The position numbers and the translations under genes are program-made. Below are positions 1-8,072 of a DNA stretch of 16,583 nt, in pieces. The notes under the pieces were generated by a model. It made no database searches and was not told the origin of the DNA. It saw only the letters and a list, made by a program, of their open reading frames with translations. The first letter of the stretch is position 1. Every line of letters begins with the position of its first letter. The stretch comes from Microbacterium sp. (GTDB lineage: Bacteria; Actinomycetota; Actinomycetes; Actinomycetales; Microbacteriaceae): the NCBI GenBank assembly GCA_003248845.1, contig QFPD01000065.1, positions 1 to 16,583 of the forward strand, read 5' to 3'.

Positions 1-1
1 G

Positions 2-1250
2 ATCGCGTTCGGCGCGGTCGCGATGTGGCCGCACGGAACCGCCGCCGGGCTCGAGCCGGGCTCGGCGAGTCTGGCGGTGGACGGGACGACCTTCCCGACG
101 GCGACGGTGCAGGAGATCTCCCCCACCTGCGGGGGCGGAGGTGACTCCGACGTCGCGACGGCGGGATCCACCTGCGAGACCGCGACGGTGACGATCGAAG
201 ACGGCGCCCAGGCGGGGGAGCGCGTCGACGTGCAGCTGCAGGGCCCGCTCGCCGCGGGGGGCGTGCGCGCGGGTGACCAGCTCCGGCTGATGATCGCGCC
301 CGTGGCGACGCAGGCGCCCGACGTGCCGGGCGGGGTGGCACCGGGCGTGTCCGTGTTCGGCGTCGTCCGCACCGCGCCGTTCCTGCTCTGGGCGATCGTC
401 TTCGTCGTGATCGTGGGACTCGTGGGACTCGTGGGGCGGTGGCGCGGGCTCCTCGCGATCGTCGGACTCGTCTTCAGCGTCGCGGTCGTCGCGGTGTTCA
501 CCCTCCCCGCGCTCCTCCACGGGTCGTCGGGTGTCGCGGTGGCCCTCGTCAGCGCCGGGGCGATGCTCTACGTCGTGCTGTACCTCGCGCACGGTGTCTC
601 GATGCGCACGAGCGCCGCGCTCGCCGGCACTCTCTCGGGCGTGCTGATCACCGCTGTCATCGCGCAGCCTCATGATCGCGACCTCGCGGCTCAGCGGAAT
701 CGGCGATGACGGCACCGGCACCCTGGCGGGGATGACCGCCCACCTCGACTTCCAGGGCCTTCTCACCTGTGCCGTCATCATCGCGGGCCTCGGGGTGCTG
801 AACGACGTCACCGTGACGCAGAGCTCCTCAGTGTGGGAGCTGCGCGCCGCCGCCCCAAACGCCTCCCGGCGGCGCCTGTTCGTGCAGGCCATGCGCATCG
901 GGCGCGATCACATCGCATCGACGATCTACACGATCGTCTTCGCCTACGCCGGGGCCTCCCTCGGTGTTCTCCTGCTCGTCTCCGTCTACGACACCCCGCT
1001 GCTGAATCTCCTGAGCTACGACGACATCGCCGCCGAGATCGTCCGCACCGTGTGCAGCGGGATCGGGCTCGTCCTGGCCATCCCGATCACGACCGCGATC
1101 GCGGTCGCGCTCGTTCCGCCGTCCGGTCGAGACGACCGGCCGGCCACGCCGACGGACGTGAGCGGCGAGGACATGTCGAAGATCGACTGGCTCCGATCTC
1201 TCCAGACCTCGATGCCGTCGCAGAGCCGTGCGGGCGACCTGCCACACTAG
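2..1250 (+). pseudogene. YibE/F family membrane protein, 5'-truncated by window edge and frameshifted
   Basis: The reading frame is already open at base 2, so the true start lies upstream of the window. The first part (to about 668) encodes the end of a membrane segment, an extracytoplasmic domain, and several transmembrane helices with the family-like stretch LPALLHGSSGVAVALVSAG and then YLAHGVSMRTS. The second part, in the next frame, carries LGVLNDVTVTQSSSVWELRA and MRIGRDHIASTIYT, both hallmarks of YibE/F proteins. The two halves are collinear parts of one protein. Removing one C from the CC at 668-669 joins them smoothly as ITAVIAQLMIATSRLSG. Without that change the first frame runs into a stop at 707-709. 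YibE/F proteins are polytopic membrane proteins of unsettled function. Here the gene heads a copper-handling cluster. The alternative to a pseudogene is a sequencing or assembly indel in an intact gene. Confidence 0.82.
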
Positions 1251-1254
1251 ACCT

Positions 1255-1890
1255 ATGCGATCCTTCCGCGCCGACCGCGCCACGCGCGTCGCGCGCGGCG
1301 CGATCGCCGCTTCGATCGCCACTTTCACGGCGCTCCTGTCGCACGTCGTGGCCGGCGGAGACGTCCCCGGGTGGGCGGGGATCGTCGCGCCATGGATTCT
1401 CGCCCTGGCCGTGTGCACCCTGCTCGCCGGTCGCGCACTGTCCCTCGTGCGGCTCGCGTCCAGCGTGGTCGTGAGTCAGCTGCTGTTCCACACCCTCTTC
1501 GTCATGGGGTCGCCCTCGGCGTCGTCGAGCTCGTCGGGGGCAGCCGCGGGCCATGCGCACCTCCACGGCGCGATGACGACGATGATTCCGGATGCCGCCG
1601 ATCCCACCCTCGCCGCCCTGTGCGCCGACCCGGTGATGTGGATCGGGCACGCTATCGCCGCCGTGGCGACGATCGTCGCGCTGTACCGAGGAGAGCGCGC
1701 CGCGCGGGCGATGCTGGCGCTCGCGGCGGAGCTCCGCGCCTGGGCGCAACGAGTGGTGGCACGTGTCATCGTCACGACGCGCGTGCAGCGCCACCGCGGC
1801 ATCCACATCTGGATCGCGCCTCCGGCTATCCTCCCCGCCCACCTCACGATCCAGCGGCGCCGCGGCCCGCCTCCGTCGATCGCGCTCTGA
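1255..1890 (+). CDS. Small polytopic membrane protein with His/Met-rich loop, unknown function
   Basis: The product is about 211 residues. I do not recognise a named family. The ATG at 1255 is preferred because it follows the upstream stop (1248-1250) by 4 bases; an in-frame GTG at 1228 would overlap the YibE/F frame. Hydrophobic segments lie near residues 15-35, 45-62, 66-85 and 125-145. Between the third and fourth is a Ser/Gly/Ala-rich loop carrying GHAHLHGAMTTM, which could bind copper or another soft metal. The C-terminal quarter is basic (Arg-rich, with RHRGIHIW). The position between YibE/F and the CopC, copper-chaperone and peroxidase genes suggests a part in copper uptake or trafficking. 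That role is inference from context and the loop. Confidence 0.8.
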   Translation: MRSFRADRATRVARGAIAASIATFTALLSHVVAGGDVPGWAGIVAPWILALAVCTLLAGRALSLVRLASSVVVSQLLFHTLFVMGSPSASSSSSGAAAGHAHLHGAMTTMIPDAADPTLAALCADPVMWIGHAIAAVATIVALYRGERAARAMLALAAELRAWAQRVVARVIVTTRVQRHRGIHIWIAPPAILPAHLTIQRRRGPPPSIAL

Positions 1891-1897
1891 TCCTGTA

Positions 1898-1945
1898 CTC
1901 CGGCCCTTTCGCCGGAGGTCTCGCATGCGCGCCGATCCGGCGCGC
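1898..1945 (+). other. Two tandem strong hairpins in the copC leader
   Basis: The 75-base gap before the CopC gene holds two perfect inverted repeats. CTCCGGC (1898-1904) pairs with GCCGGAG (1911-1917) around a 6-base loop. GCGCGCCG (1927-1934) pairs with CGGCGCGC (1938-1945) around a 3-base loop. Neither is followed by a T-run, so a classical intrinsic terminator is not supported. They could attenuate readthrough from the upstream genes, protect the 3' end of a processed mRNA, or modulate copC expression. Confidence 0.55.
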
Positions 1946-1965
1946 GATCGATCGGTGGTCTTCCG

Positions 1966-2547
1966 TTGTCCCGTTCCCGTACTCTCATCGCCACTCTGTT
2001 CCTCGCCGCCGCACTGGTCGTCGGGGCTGCGTCTCCTGCTGCCGCGCACGACGAGCTGGTCGCCAGCTCGCCGTCGCCCGGGGAGCGACTCGATGCGGCA
2101 CCGAGCGAGGTCTCGCTGACCTTCTCAGCCGACGTCCTCACGATCGGAGCGGCCGTCGTCATCGCGGACGCGTCCGGCCGTGATTGGGCGGCGGGCGCGC
2201 CCGTCGTCACCGACGGCGTCGTGACCGTGGCGATCGAGCCGGGCATGACGGACGCCGGGTACGAGATCCGCTGGCGCGTCGTGTCGGAAGACGGACACCC
2301 CATCAGCGGACTCGTGCCGTTCACGGTGGGCACGGGCTCGCCGTTGGAGCGGAGCCCCGCGGCGACCGCGGCGCCGACCGACATCCCCGCCGCGGGCGCG
2401 GGCGACGCCGTGCAGGAGCAGAGCGCACACGAAGATCAGGCGGTCCTGAGGATCGCGCTGGTCGGAATCGGCGGGGCGATCGTCGCCGCCGCCGTCTTCA
2501 CCCTCATCCAGCTTCTTCGCCGAAAGAAAGGCACTCCCGCACCGTGA
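1966..2547 (+). CDS. copC: CopC-domain copper resistance/binding protein, membrane anchored
   Basis: The product is 193 residues and starts with TTG at 1966, with a weak GGTGG ahead of it. A Sec signal peptide (basic start, hydrophobic core, residues 1-27) ends AAA|H, so mature residue 1 would be His28. In CopC proteins this N-terminal His is a Cu(II) ligand. The partner ligands are visible as Asp109 and His111 in SEDGHPISG. The CopC beta-barrel spans about residues 28-122. A Pro/Ala-rich linker and a single membrane helix (about 161-185) ending in LLRRKKG follow, so the domain is tethered on the outer face of the membrane. Its stop overlaps the next start by 4 bases (GTGA), coupling it to the copper-chaperone lipoprotein. 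Confidence 0.92.
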   Translation: MSRSRTLIATLFLAAALVVGAASPAAAHDELVASSPSPGERLDAAPSEVSLTFSADVLTIGAAVVIADASGRDWAAGAPVVTDGVVTVAIEPGMTDAGYEIRWRVVSEDGHPISGLVPFTVGTGSPLERSPAATAAPTDIPAAGAGDAVQEQSAHEDQAVLRIALVGIGGAIVAAAVFTLIQLLRRKKGTPAP

Positions 2548-3101
2548 ACACCCGCACCACAACCACAACTCGCGTCGGCCTCCTTCTCGCCGCGGCCGCG
2601 CTCGCCCTCACCGGCTGCGCGTCTGCTGCGTCCCCCGTCGCATCGCCGACCGCGGAGCGTGACGGGCAGTCCGTCACGATCGCGGATGCCTGGGTCAAGT
2701 CCGCCGAGTCCGGCATGTCCGCGGCCTTCGGCACGCTCGAGAACACCTCCGATCACGACATCACGCTCGTGTCGGCCGAGTCGCCGGCATCGACGATGCT
2801 CCAGCTGCACGAGACCGTCGCGAACGACTCGGGCGCCATGGTGATGAAGGAGAAGCAGGGCGGATTCGTGATCCCGGCGGGCGGCAGCTTCGCGCTCGAA
2901 CCGGGTGGCAACCACATCATGCTGATGGACCTGACGGCGCCTCTCGCGGCCGGCGACGAGGCGACGTTCACCCTGACGTTCTCGGATGCGTCGACCTACG
3001 AGTTCACGGCGCCCGTCAAGGACTACTCGGGCGCCAACGAGAACTACGAGGGCGGCGACATGCACATGGACATGACGCCCACCCCGACGCCGAGCAACTG
3101 A
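2544..3101 (+). CDS. PCu(A)C-type copper chaperone lipoprotein
   Basis: The product is 185 residues and starts with GTG at 2544 inside the copC stop; the purine-rich GAAAGAAAGG lies about 12 bases upstream. The signal peptide ends in a lipobox LTGC, with Cys25 as the lipidated residue. The PCu(A)C domain (about 40-160) carries the expected copper ligands: His89, Met99/Met101, then His124 and Met126 in the HIM motif, approximating the family pattern H-x10-M-x21-H-x-M. The tail has further Met/His (DMHMDM), possibly an extra copper site. Family members bind Cu(I) outside the membrane and deliver it to targets such as the Cu(A) site of cytochrome oxidase. Here the partners are CopC upstream and a DyP peroxidase downstream, whose ATG shares one base with this stop. 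Confidence 0.92.
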   Translation: MNTRTTTTTRVGLLLAAAALALTGCASAASPVASPTAERDGQSVTIADAWVKSAESGMSAAFGTLENTSDHDITLVSAESPASTMLQLHETVANDSGAMVMKEKQGGFVIPAGGSFALEPGGNHIMLMDLTAPLAAGDEATFTLTFSDASTYEFTAPVKDYSGANENYEGGDMHMDMTPTPTPSN

Positions 3102-4330
3102 TGGCTGCGCCCGATCGGGGCGCGCGTCGATCCGGCTCGACCCGGCGGCAGTTCCTCCTCGGAGGGGCTGTCGCCGGCGTCGGCGCCGCGGCCGCCATCG
3201 GCGTGGACCTCGCCCTCAACTCGACATCCGACGCCGCCGCGCCGACCACGCCGTCGGTGCCGCTCAACGGTGACGAGATCGTTCCGTTCCACGGCATCCA
3301 CCAGGCGGGGATCGACACGGACGCCCAGGCGCACGGCACGTTCGTCGCGCTCGACCTGCGCGACGACGTCGATCGCGAGGGGCTGCGCCGACTCATGCGC
3401 ATCTTGAGCGACGACGCCGAGCGGCTCACGCAGGGTCGGCCCGCGCTCGCCGACTCGGAACCCGAACTCGCCCTCGCGCCCGCCCGGCTCACGGTCACCT
3501 TCGCCTTCGGCCCGGGCTTCGTCGCGCGGGCCTCGGGCCCGGCGCCGGACTGGCTGCGCCCGCTCCCGGCGTTCGCGATCGATCGCCTGCGGGACGAGTT
3601 CAGTCATGGGGACCTGCTGCTGCAGATCGCGGCCGACGATCCGCTCACGGTCGCACACGCCACGCGCATGCTGGTGAAGGACACCCGGAGCTTCGCGACC
3701 GTGCGGTGGGTGCAGCAGGGCTTCCGTCGCGCGTACGGCTCCGTCGCACCCGGCACGACGATGCGGAACCTGTTCGGCCAGGTGGACGGCACGGCGAACC
3801 CGAAGCCCGGAACCGCTGAGTTCGACACCGTCGTGTGGTCGGGGGCGGGATGGCTCGCCGGTGGGACCGGGATGGTCGTGCGGCGCATCCACATGAACCT
3901 CGACACCTGGGACAAGCTCGACCGGTCCGGTCGGGAGCAGTCCGTCGGGCGGACTCTGCGCAACGGGGCGCCCCTCACCGGGGTGAACGAGCACGATGAG
4001 CCCGACTTCGCCGCCACCACCGCGATCGGCTTCCCGGTCATCCCCGAGTTCTCCCACGTGCGGCGATCCCGTCCGGACGACACGAGCCAGCGCATCTTCC
4101 GCCGGGCCTACAACTACGACGAGCGCCCGGCCGGTGCGGACGTGTCGGACTCGGGGCTCGTGTTCGTCTCGTTCCAGGCCGACATCGATGCGCAGTTCAC
4201 GCCCATCCAGCGGCGCCTGGACGAGCTGGATCTGCTCAACGAGTGGACGACGCCGATCGGTTCGGCGGTGTTCGCTGTGCCCCCGGGGTGCGCGGAAGGC
4301 GGTTACATCGGCGAGACGCTACTGGCGTGA
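3101..4330 (+). CDS. Tat-exported DyP-type heme peroxidase (EfeB/DtpA-like)
   Basis: The product is 409 residues, full length for the exported class. A twin-arginine signal is clear: STRRQFLLGG at residues 13-22, followed by a hydrophobic Ala/Gly stretch. The DyP signature GxxDG is present as GQVDG, with the catalytic Asp at 229, followed by TANPKPG. His319 in FSHVRRSRPDD is the likely proximal heme ligand. The usual C-terminal FVSFQADI and FAVPPG regions are present. DyP enzymes use H2O2 to oxidise dyes, phenolics or metal-linked substrates; EfeB relatives act with iron uptake. In Streptomyces a related enzyme (DtpA) works with an extracytoplasmic copper chaperone. The one-base overlap with the PCu(A)C gene (TGATG) supports a similar copper link here. 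No efeU/efeO genes are seen in the window. Confidence 0.93.
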   Translation: MAAPDRGARRSGSTRRQFLLGGAVAGVGAAAAIGVDLALNSTSDAAAPTTPSVPLNGDEIVPFHGIHQAGIDTDAQAHGTFVALDLRDDVDREGLRRLMRILSDDAERLTQGRPALADSEPELALAPARLTVTFAFGPGFVARASGPAPDWLRPLPAFAIDRLRDEFSHGDLLLQIAADDPLTVAHATRMLVKDTRSFATVRWVQQGFRRAYGSVAPGTTMRNLFGQVDGTANPKPGTAEFDTVVWSGAGWLAGGTGMVVRRIHMNLDTWDKLDRSGREQSVGRTLRNGAPLTGVNEHDEPDFAATTAIGFPVIPEFSHVRRSRPDDTSQRIFRRAYNYDERPAGADVSDSGLVFVSFQADIDAQFTPIQRRLDELDLLNEWTTPIGSAVFAVPPGCAEGGYIGETLLA

Positions 4331-4331
4331 G

Positions 4332-4351
4332 CGTCGGGTGACCCGCCGACG
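4332..4351. terminator. Weak hairpin between convergent peroxidase and paaZ genes
   Basis: CGTCGG (4332-4337) can pair with CCGACG (4346-4351) across an 8-base loop, just after the peroxidase stop and 49 bases from the paaZ stop. There is only TTCT after it on the + strand. This may terminate one or both convergent transcripts, but the signal is weak. Confidence 0.3.
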
Positions 4352-4399
4352 TTCTCCGCCTGCCTCCTGCTGCGCGAGGCCGAGGAGGGTCGGACCCGC

Positions 4400-6472
4400 T
4401 TACGCCGCCCACTCCTTCGCGACGAGGGTCAGCACGTCGTACTCGGCGACGAGCTCGTCGCGGTCGTTGCGGATCACGGCATCCCACCGCACTTCGCCGT
4501 ACGCGTCGGTCTCGCGCGGAGTGATCTGCTTCGCCGTCAGGGCGACGCGGATGCGGTCGCCGGGCGACACCGGAGTCAGGAACCGCAGGTTCTCGAGGCC
4601 GTAGTTGGCGAGCACGGGGCCTGGATCGGGGTCGACGAACAGACCCGCCGCCCACGAGACGAGCAGGTAGCCGTGCGCGACGCGCCCCGGGAAGAACGGG
4701 TTCGCGGCGGCAGCCGCCTCATCCATGTGCGCGTAGAAGGTGTCGCCGGTGAAGTGCGCGAACGTCTCGATGTCGGCGAGGGTGACCTCGCGCTCGGCCG
4801 AGTCGACGCGGTCGCCGATGCGGAGGTCGGCGAGCGACTTGCGGAACGGGTGGATGCCGGAGGCATCGGCATCCGCGCCCTGATGCCACACGCCGGTGAG
4901 GGCCGTCAGCATGCGCGGCGACCCCTGGATCGCGGTCCGCTGCATGTAGTGGAGGACCGCCCGGATGCCGCCGAGCTCCTCTCCGCCGCCGGCGCGGCCG
5001 GGCCCACCGTGGAGCAGATGCGGCACGGGCGAGCCGTGGCCTGTCGAGGTGCGGGCGTCGTCGCGGTCGAGGAAGAGGACGCGCCCGTTGTACGCGCCGA
5101 TCCGACCGAGGAGCTCGGTCGCAACGGCGGGATCGTGCGTCGCGACGCTCGTCACGAGCGAGCCGCCGCCGCGCCCGACGAGCTCGGCGGCCTCGCCGAC
5201 GGTGCGGTAGCCGAGGACGCTCGTGACGGGGCCGAACGCCTCGATCTCATGCACGGCGGCTCCCGCCAGGGCGTGGTCGGGGTCGAAGGCGAGGACGATC
5301 GGGGCGACGAAGGCTCCGTCGGGAGAGGTACCCGTACCGCCGTCGGCGCGCACGACCTCCGGCTCGGCGGTGGAGCCGATGACGACGCGACCGCCCGCGC
5401 CCTCGAGCGCGGCGACCTGTCGCAGCACCTCGTCGCGCTGGGCGCGCGAGACGAGCGGACCCATGGTGACGCCCTCGGCGTGCGGATCGCCGAGGATCAC
5501 GCGCTCGGCGAGCTTCTCGCTCAGGGCGCTGACGAACGCCGGCTCGATCCCCGCCGGGACGATCGTCCGACGGATCGCGGTGCACTTCTGACCCGCCTTC
5601 GTCACCAGTTCAGCGAGCACCTGCCGCACGAACGCGTCGAACTCGGGCGTCCCCGGCACGGCGTCGGGGCCGAGCACCGACGCGTTGATCGAATCGGTCT
5701 CGCTCGTGAACCGCACCCCCGGCCGCGCCTGCACGCGCAGGCGCTCGGCGGTCGAGGCACTGCCGGTGAACCCGACGGTGTCGCCCAGCTCGAGGAGGTC
5801 GAACAGGCCCGGCACCGCGCCGCTCACCAGTTGGAGGGCGCCGCTGGGCAGCAGGCCCGAGTCGGTGAGGATCCGCACCCACGCCTCGGCGAGGTACGCG
5901 GTCGGGGTCGCGGGCTTGACGATCGTCGGGACGCCCGCGAGGAAGGCGGGTGCGAACTTCTCGAGCGCCCCCCACACGGGGAAGTTGAAGGCGTTGATCT
6001 GCACCGCGACGCCGGGCAGGCGTGTGAACACGTGCCGGCCGAGGAACGACCCGTCCTTCGAGAGCACCTCGACCGGGCCGTCGAGCACGACCTGCGCGTT
6101 CGGCAGCTCGCGCCGCCCTTTGGAGGAGTACGTGAACAGCACCCCGATGCCGCCGTCGACGTCGACCGCGGCATCCCGCGCCGTCGCCCCCGCACGGGCA
6201 GAGAGGGCGTACAGCTCCTCTTTGCGGGCCGTGAGGGCCTGCGCGAACTGCTTCAGCAGCAGCGCGCGCTGGTGGAAGGTCACGGCGCCGAGACTCGCCT
6301 GACCGACCTCGCGCGCGTACGCGACGGCGGCGGCGAGATCGATCCCCTCCGTGCTGACGCGGCAGATCTCCGCGCCGGTCGAGGCATCGCACACGACCGC
6401 GGCGTCGCCCGCGTCGGCGGGGCGGGGCGCCCACCAGACATCCTGCAGGTAGCTCGCGAGCACGTCGGTCAT
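4400..6472 (-). CDS. paaZ: Bifunctional PaaZ: oxepin-CoA hydrolase / 3-oxo-5,6-dehydrosuberyl-CoA semialdehyde dehydrogenase
   Basis: The product is 690 residues, close to the roughly 680 of E. coli PaaZ. Residues 1-510 form the NAD(P)+ aldehyde dehydrogenase domain with catalytic Cys297 in TKAGQKCTAIRR and Glu258 in FTSETDSINAS (E. coli Cys295 and Glu256). Residues 530-690 form the MaoC-like (R)-hydratase domain with FTGDTFYAH, giving Asp577 and His582. Both active sites are intact. In phenylacetate catabolism the MaoC part opens the oxepin-CoA ring and the dehydrogenase part oxidises the reactive aldehyde before it can cyclise. The ATG at 6472 overlaps the stop of the upstream dehydrogenase gene by 4 bases. 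It is the last gene of the four-gene set seen here. Confidence 0.96.
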   Translation of the reverse strand: MTDVLASYLQDVWWAPRPADAGDAAVVCDASTGAEICRVSTEGIDLAAAVAYAREVGQASLGAVTFHQRALLLKQFAQALTARKEELYALSARAGATARDAAVDVDGGIGVLFTYSSKGRRELPNAQVVLDGPVEVLSKDGSFLGRHVFTRLPGVAVQINAFNFPVWGALEKFAPAFLAGVPTIVKPATPTAYLAEAWVRILTDSGLLPSGALQLVSGAVPGLFDLLELGDTVGFTGSASTAERLRVQARPGVRFTSETDSINASVLGPDAVPGTPEFDAFVRQVLAELVTKAGQKCTAIRRTIVPAGIEPAFVSALSEKLAERVILGDPHAEGVTMGPLVSRAQRDEVLRQVAALEGAGGRVVIGSTAEPEVVRADGGTGTSPDGAFVAPIVLAFDPDHALAGAAVHEIEAFGPVTSVLGYRTVGEAAELVGRGGGSLVTSVATHDPAVATELLGRIGAYNGRVLFLDRDDARTSTGHGSPVPHLLHGGPGRAGGGEELGGIRAVLHYMQRTAIQGSPRMLTALTGVWHQGADADASGIHPFRKSLADLRIGDRVDSAEREVTLADIETFAHFTGDTFYAHMDEAAAAANPFFPGRVAHGYLLVSWAAGLFVDPDPGPVLANYGLENLRFLTPVSPGDRIRVALTAKQITPRETDAYGEVRWDAVIRNDRDELVAEYDVLTLVAKEWAA

Positions 6473-7326
6473 GAGTCACTCCATTCGTAGAAGCCGCGGC
6501 CCGCCTTGCGGCCGAGGTGCCCCTCGGCGACGAGGCGGCGCAGCAGGTCGGGTGGGGAGAAGCGCGGACCGAAGGCGGCCTCGAGCTCTTCTGCGATGCC
6601 GAGGCGCACGTCGAGCCCGACGATGTCGGTCGTGCGCAGGGGTCCGGTCGGATGCCGGTACCCGAGCTCCATCGCGGTGTCGATGTCGGCGGCAGTCGCG
6701 ACGCCCTCCTCGAGCATGCGGATCGCCTCGAGCCCCAGCATCACTCCGAGTCGACTCGACGCGAACCCCGGCGAATCGCGGACGACGACGGGTGCCTTGC
6801 CGAGCGCGTCGACCCAGGCGCGTGCGCTCTCGACGACGGCGGGTGCGGTCGCGGCCCCCGTGACGATCTCGACGAGCGCCGACGCGGGCACCGGGTTGAA
6901 GAAGTGGAGTCCGAGGAAGCGCTCGGGGTGCGTGATCGTCGCGGCGAGCGCATCGATCGAGATGGACGACGTATTCGATACGATCGCGGATGCCGGGGCC
7001 ACGACGCGCGCGATGCGCCCGAGGGCGTCCCCTTTGAGGGCGCGGTCTTCGGGCACCGCCTCGATCACGAGATCGGCGTCCGCGAAGGCGGCGATGTCAT
7101 CGCCGACCGTCAGCGCGGCTTCGAGGTCGTTCAGGGGGCGGTCGGTCGAGCCGCGCTCGACCGACCGGGCGAGGCTGTCGCCGATGCGCTGCGCCGCGGC
7201 ATCCGCCGCAGGCGCGTCGCGCTCGATGACCGTCACGCGACTGCCGGCGAGGAGGAACGCGTGTGCGATCCCGGCGCCCATGCGGCCGCCGCCGAGGACG
7301 CCCACGCGGGCGGGGGTCGAGGTCAT
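6469..7326 (-). CDS. paaH: 3-hydroxyacyl-CoA dehydrogenase of phenylacetate pathway
   Basis: The product is 285 residues, the normal length for short 3-hydroxyacyl-CoA dehydrogenases. The NAD-binding fold starts VGVLGGGRMGAGIAHAF (residues 8-24). SNTSSISI (117-124) and GLHFFNPVP (139-147) supply the catalytic Ser and His141, with Glu153 completing the dyad. The usual PGFxxNRL reads PGFASSRL here, with Ser at the common Asn position; to my knowledge this occurs in actinobacterial paralogues. The product oxidises 3-hydroxyadipyl-CoA to 3-oxoadipyl-CoA by pathway inference. The ATG at 7326 overlaps the hydratase stop (ATGA), and its own stop overlaps the paaZ start in the same way. The frame is open further upstream, but that part is the shadow of the hydratase gene. 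Confidence 0.93.
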   Translation of the reverse strand: MTSTPARVGVLGGGRMGAGIAHAFLLAGSRVTVIERDAPAADAAAQRIGDSLARSVERGSTDRPLNDLEAALTVGDDIAAFADADLVIEAVPEDRALKGDALGRIARVVAPASAIVSNTSSISIDALAATITHPERFLGLHFFNPVPASALVEIVTGAATAPAVVESARAWVDALGKAPVVVRDSPGFASSRLGVMLGLEAIRMLEEGVATAADIDTAMELGYRHPTGPLRTTDIVGLDVRLGIAEELEAAFGPRFSPPDLLRRLVAEGHLGRKAGRGFYEWSDS

Positions 7327-8072
7327 GACGAGGTCTTCCGCTGGCGGCGTTCGAGGAAAGCGGTCATCCGCCGGTGCTTCTCGGCGCTGTCGAAGAGCTC
7401 GGCCTGCAGCTCGAGCTCGATCGCGGGGTGGGCGTCGGGCGGCGCGAGCAGGGCGCGCTTGGTCAGCTCCGTCGCCCGCCGGCCGTTCGCGGCGATGCGA
7501 TCCGCGACCTCGTGCGCCGCCGCGAGCAGCGCCCCGGGCGCGTGCACCGCCGAGACGAGGCCCCACGACAGCGCCGTGTCGGCGTCGATCATGCGGCCGG
7601 TGAGCAGCAGGTCGCTCGCGCGGGCGTGGCCGACGATCTCGGGCAGGCGCCACGTCGCGCCGGCCGCGGCGATGATGCCGAGTCCCGTCTCGGGGTTGCC
7701 GAACCGGGCGTGCGGGGTCGCGAGACGGATGTCGGCGGCGTACGCGAGCTCCGCGCCGCCGCCGAGCGCGTAGCCGTCGATCGCGGCGATCACGGGCATC
7801 GGGAGCTGCCGGATGCGCATGAACACGGTCGAGTTGATGCCGCGACGGGCGTCGGCCGCGGTCCGCTCGCGCAGCTGCGCGATGTCGGCGCCCGACGCGA
7901 ACACGCCGCCCGCGCCGATGAGGATCAGCGTCTTCCGCTCGACCTCGAGCCGCGCGCACAGCGCGTGCAGCTCGTCGACCATGCCCTGATCGATCGCGTT
8001 GCGCGTCGCGGGGCGGTCGAGCGTCGCGACGACGCGGTCGTCGGTCTCGTCGATGCGGACGGCGGCGGTCAC
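7323..8072 (-). CDS. Enoyl-CoA hydratase/isomerase family protein (PaaF/PaaG-like)
   Basis: The product is 249 residues from a GTG at 8072, chosen because it lies in a GTGA overlap with the thiolase stop and because homology-like sequence begins right after it (VRIDETDDRVVATLDRP). Crotonase features are present: the oxyanion-hole segments FASGADI (58-64) and YALGGGAEL (101-109), and catalytic Glu128 in NPETGLG. At the place of the second crotonase glutamate the sequence has Asp154 (RASDLLLTG). It may therefore act as 2,3-dehydroadipyl-CoA hydratase (PaaF-like) or as the ring isomerase (PaaG-like). Only one crotonase is present here, so the assignment stays open. A longer version starting near 8159 would run far into the thiolase and is rejected. 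Confidence 0.9.
   Translation of the reverse strand: MTAAVRIDETDDRVVATLDRPATRNAIDQGMVDELHALCARLEVERKTLILIGAGGVFASGADIAQLRERTAADARRGINSTVFMRIRQLPMPVIAAIDGYALGGGAELAYAADIRLATPHARFGNPETGLGIIAAAGATWRLPEIVGHARASDLLLTGRMIDADTALSWGLVSAVHAPGALLAAAHEVADRIAANGRRATELTKRALLAPPDAHPAIELELQAELFDSAEKHRRMTAFLERRQRKTSS

Noticed and set aside
4363..4388. CCTCCT/AGGAGG inverted repeat as a terminator
   Set aside because: It has only 6 pairs with a 14-base loop and no T-run; this is likely chance in G/C-rich DNA.
4673..6490. 605-residue frame on the + strand opposite paaZ
   Set aside because: It is the antisense shadow of paaZ, rich in Arg/Gly/Glu/Asp with no domain. PaaZ has complete motifs on the other strand.
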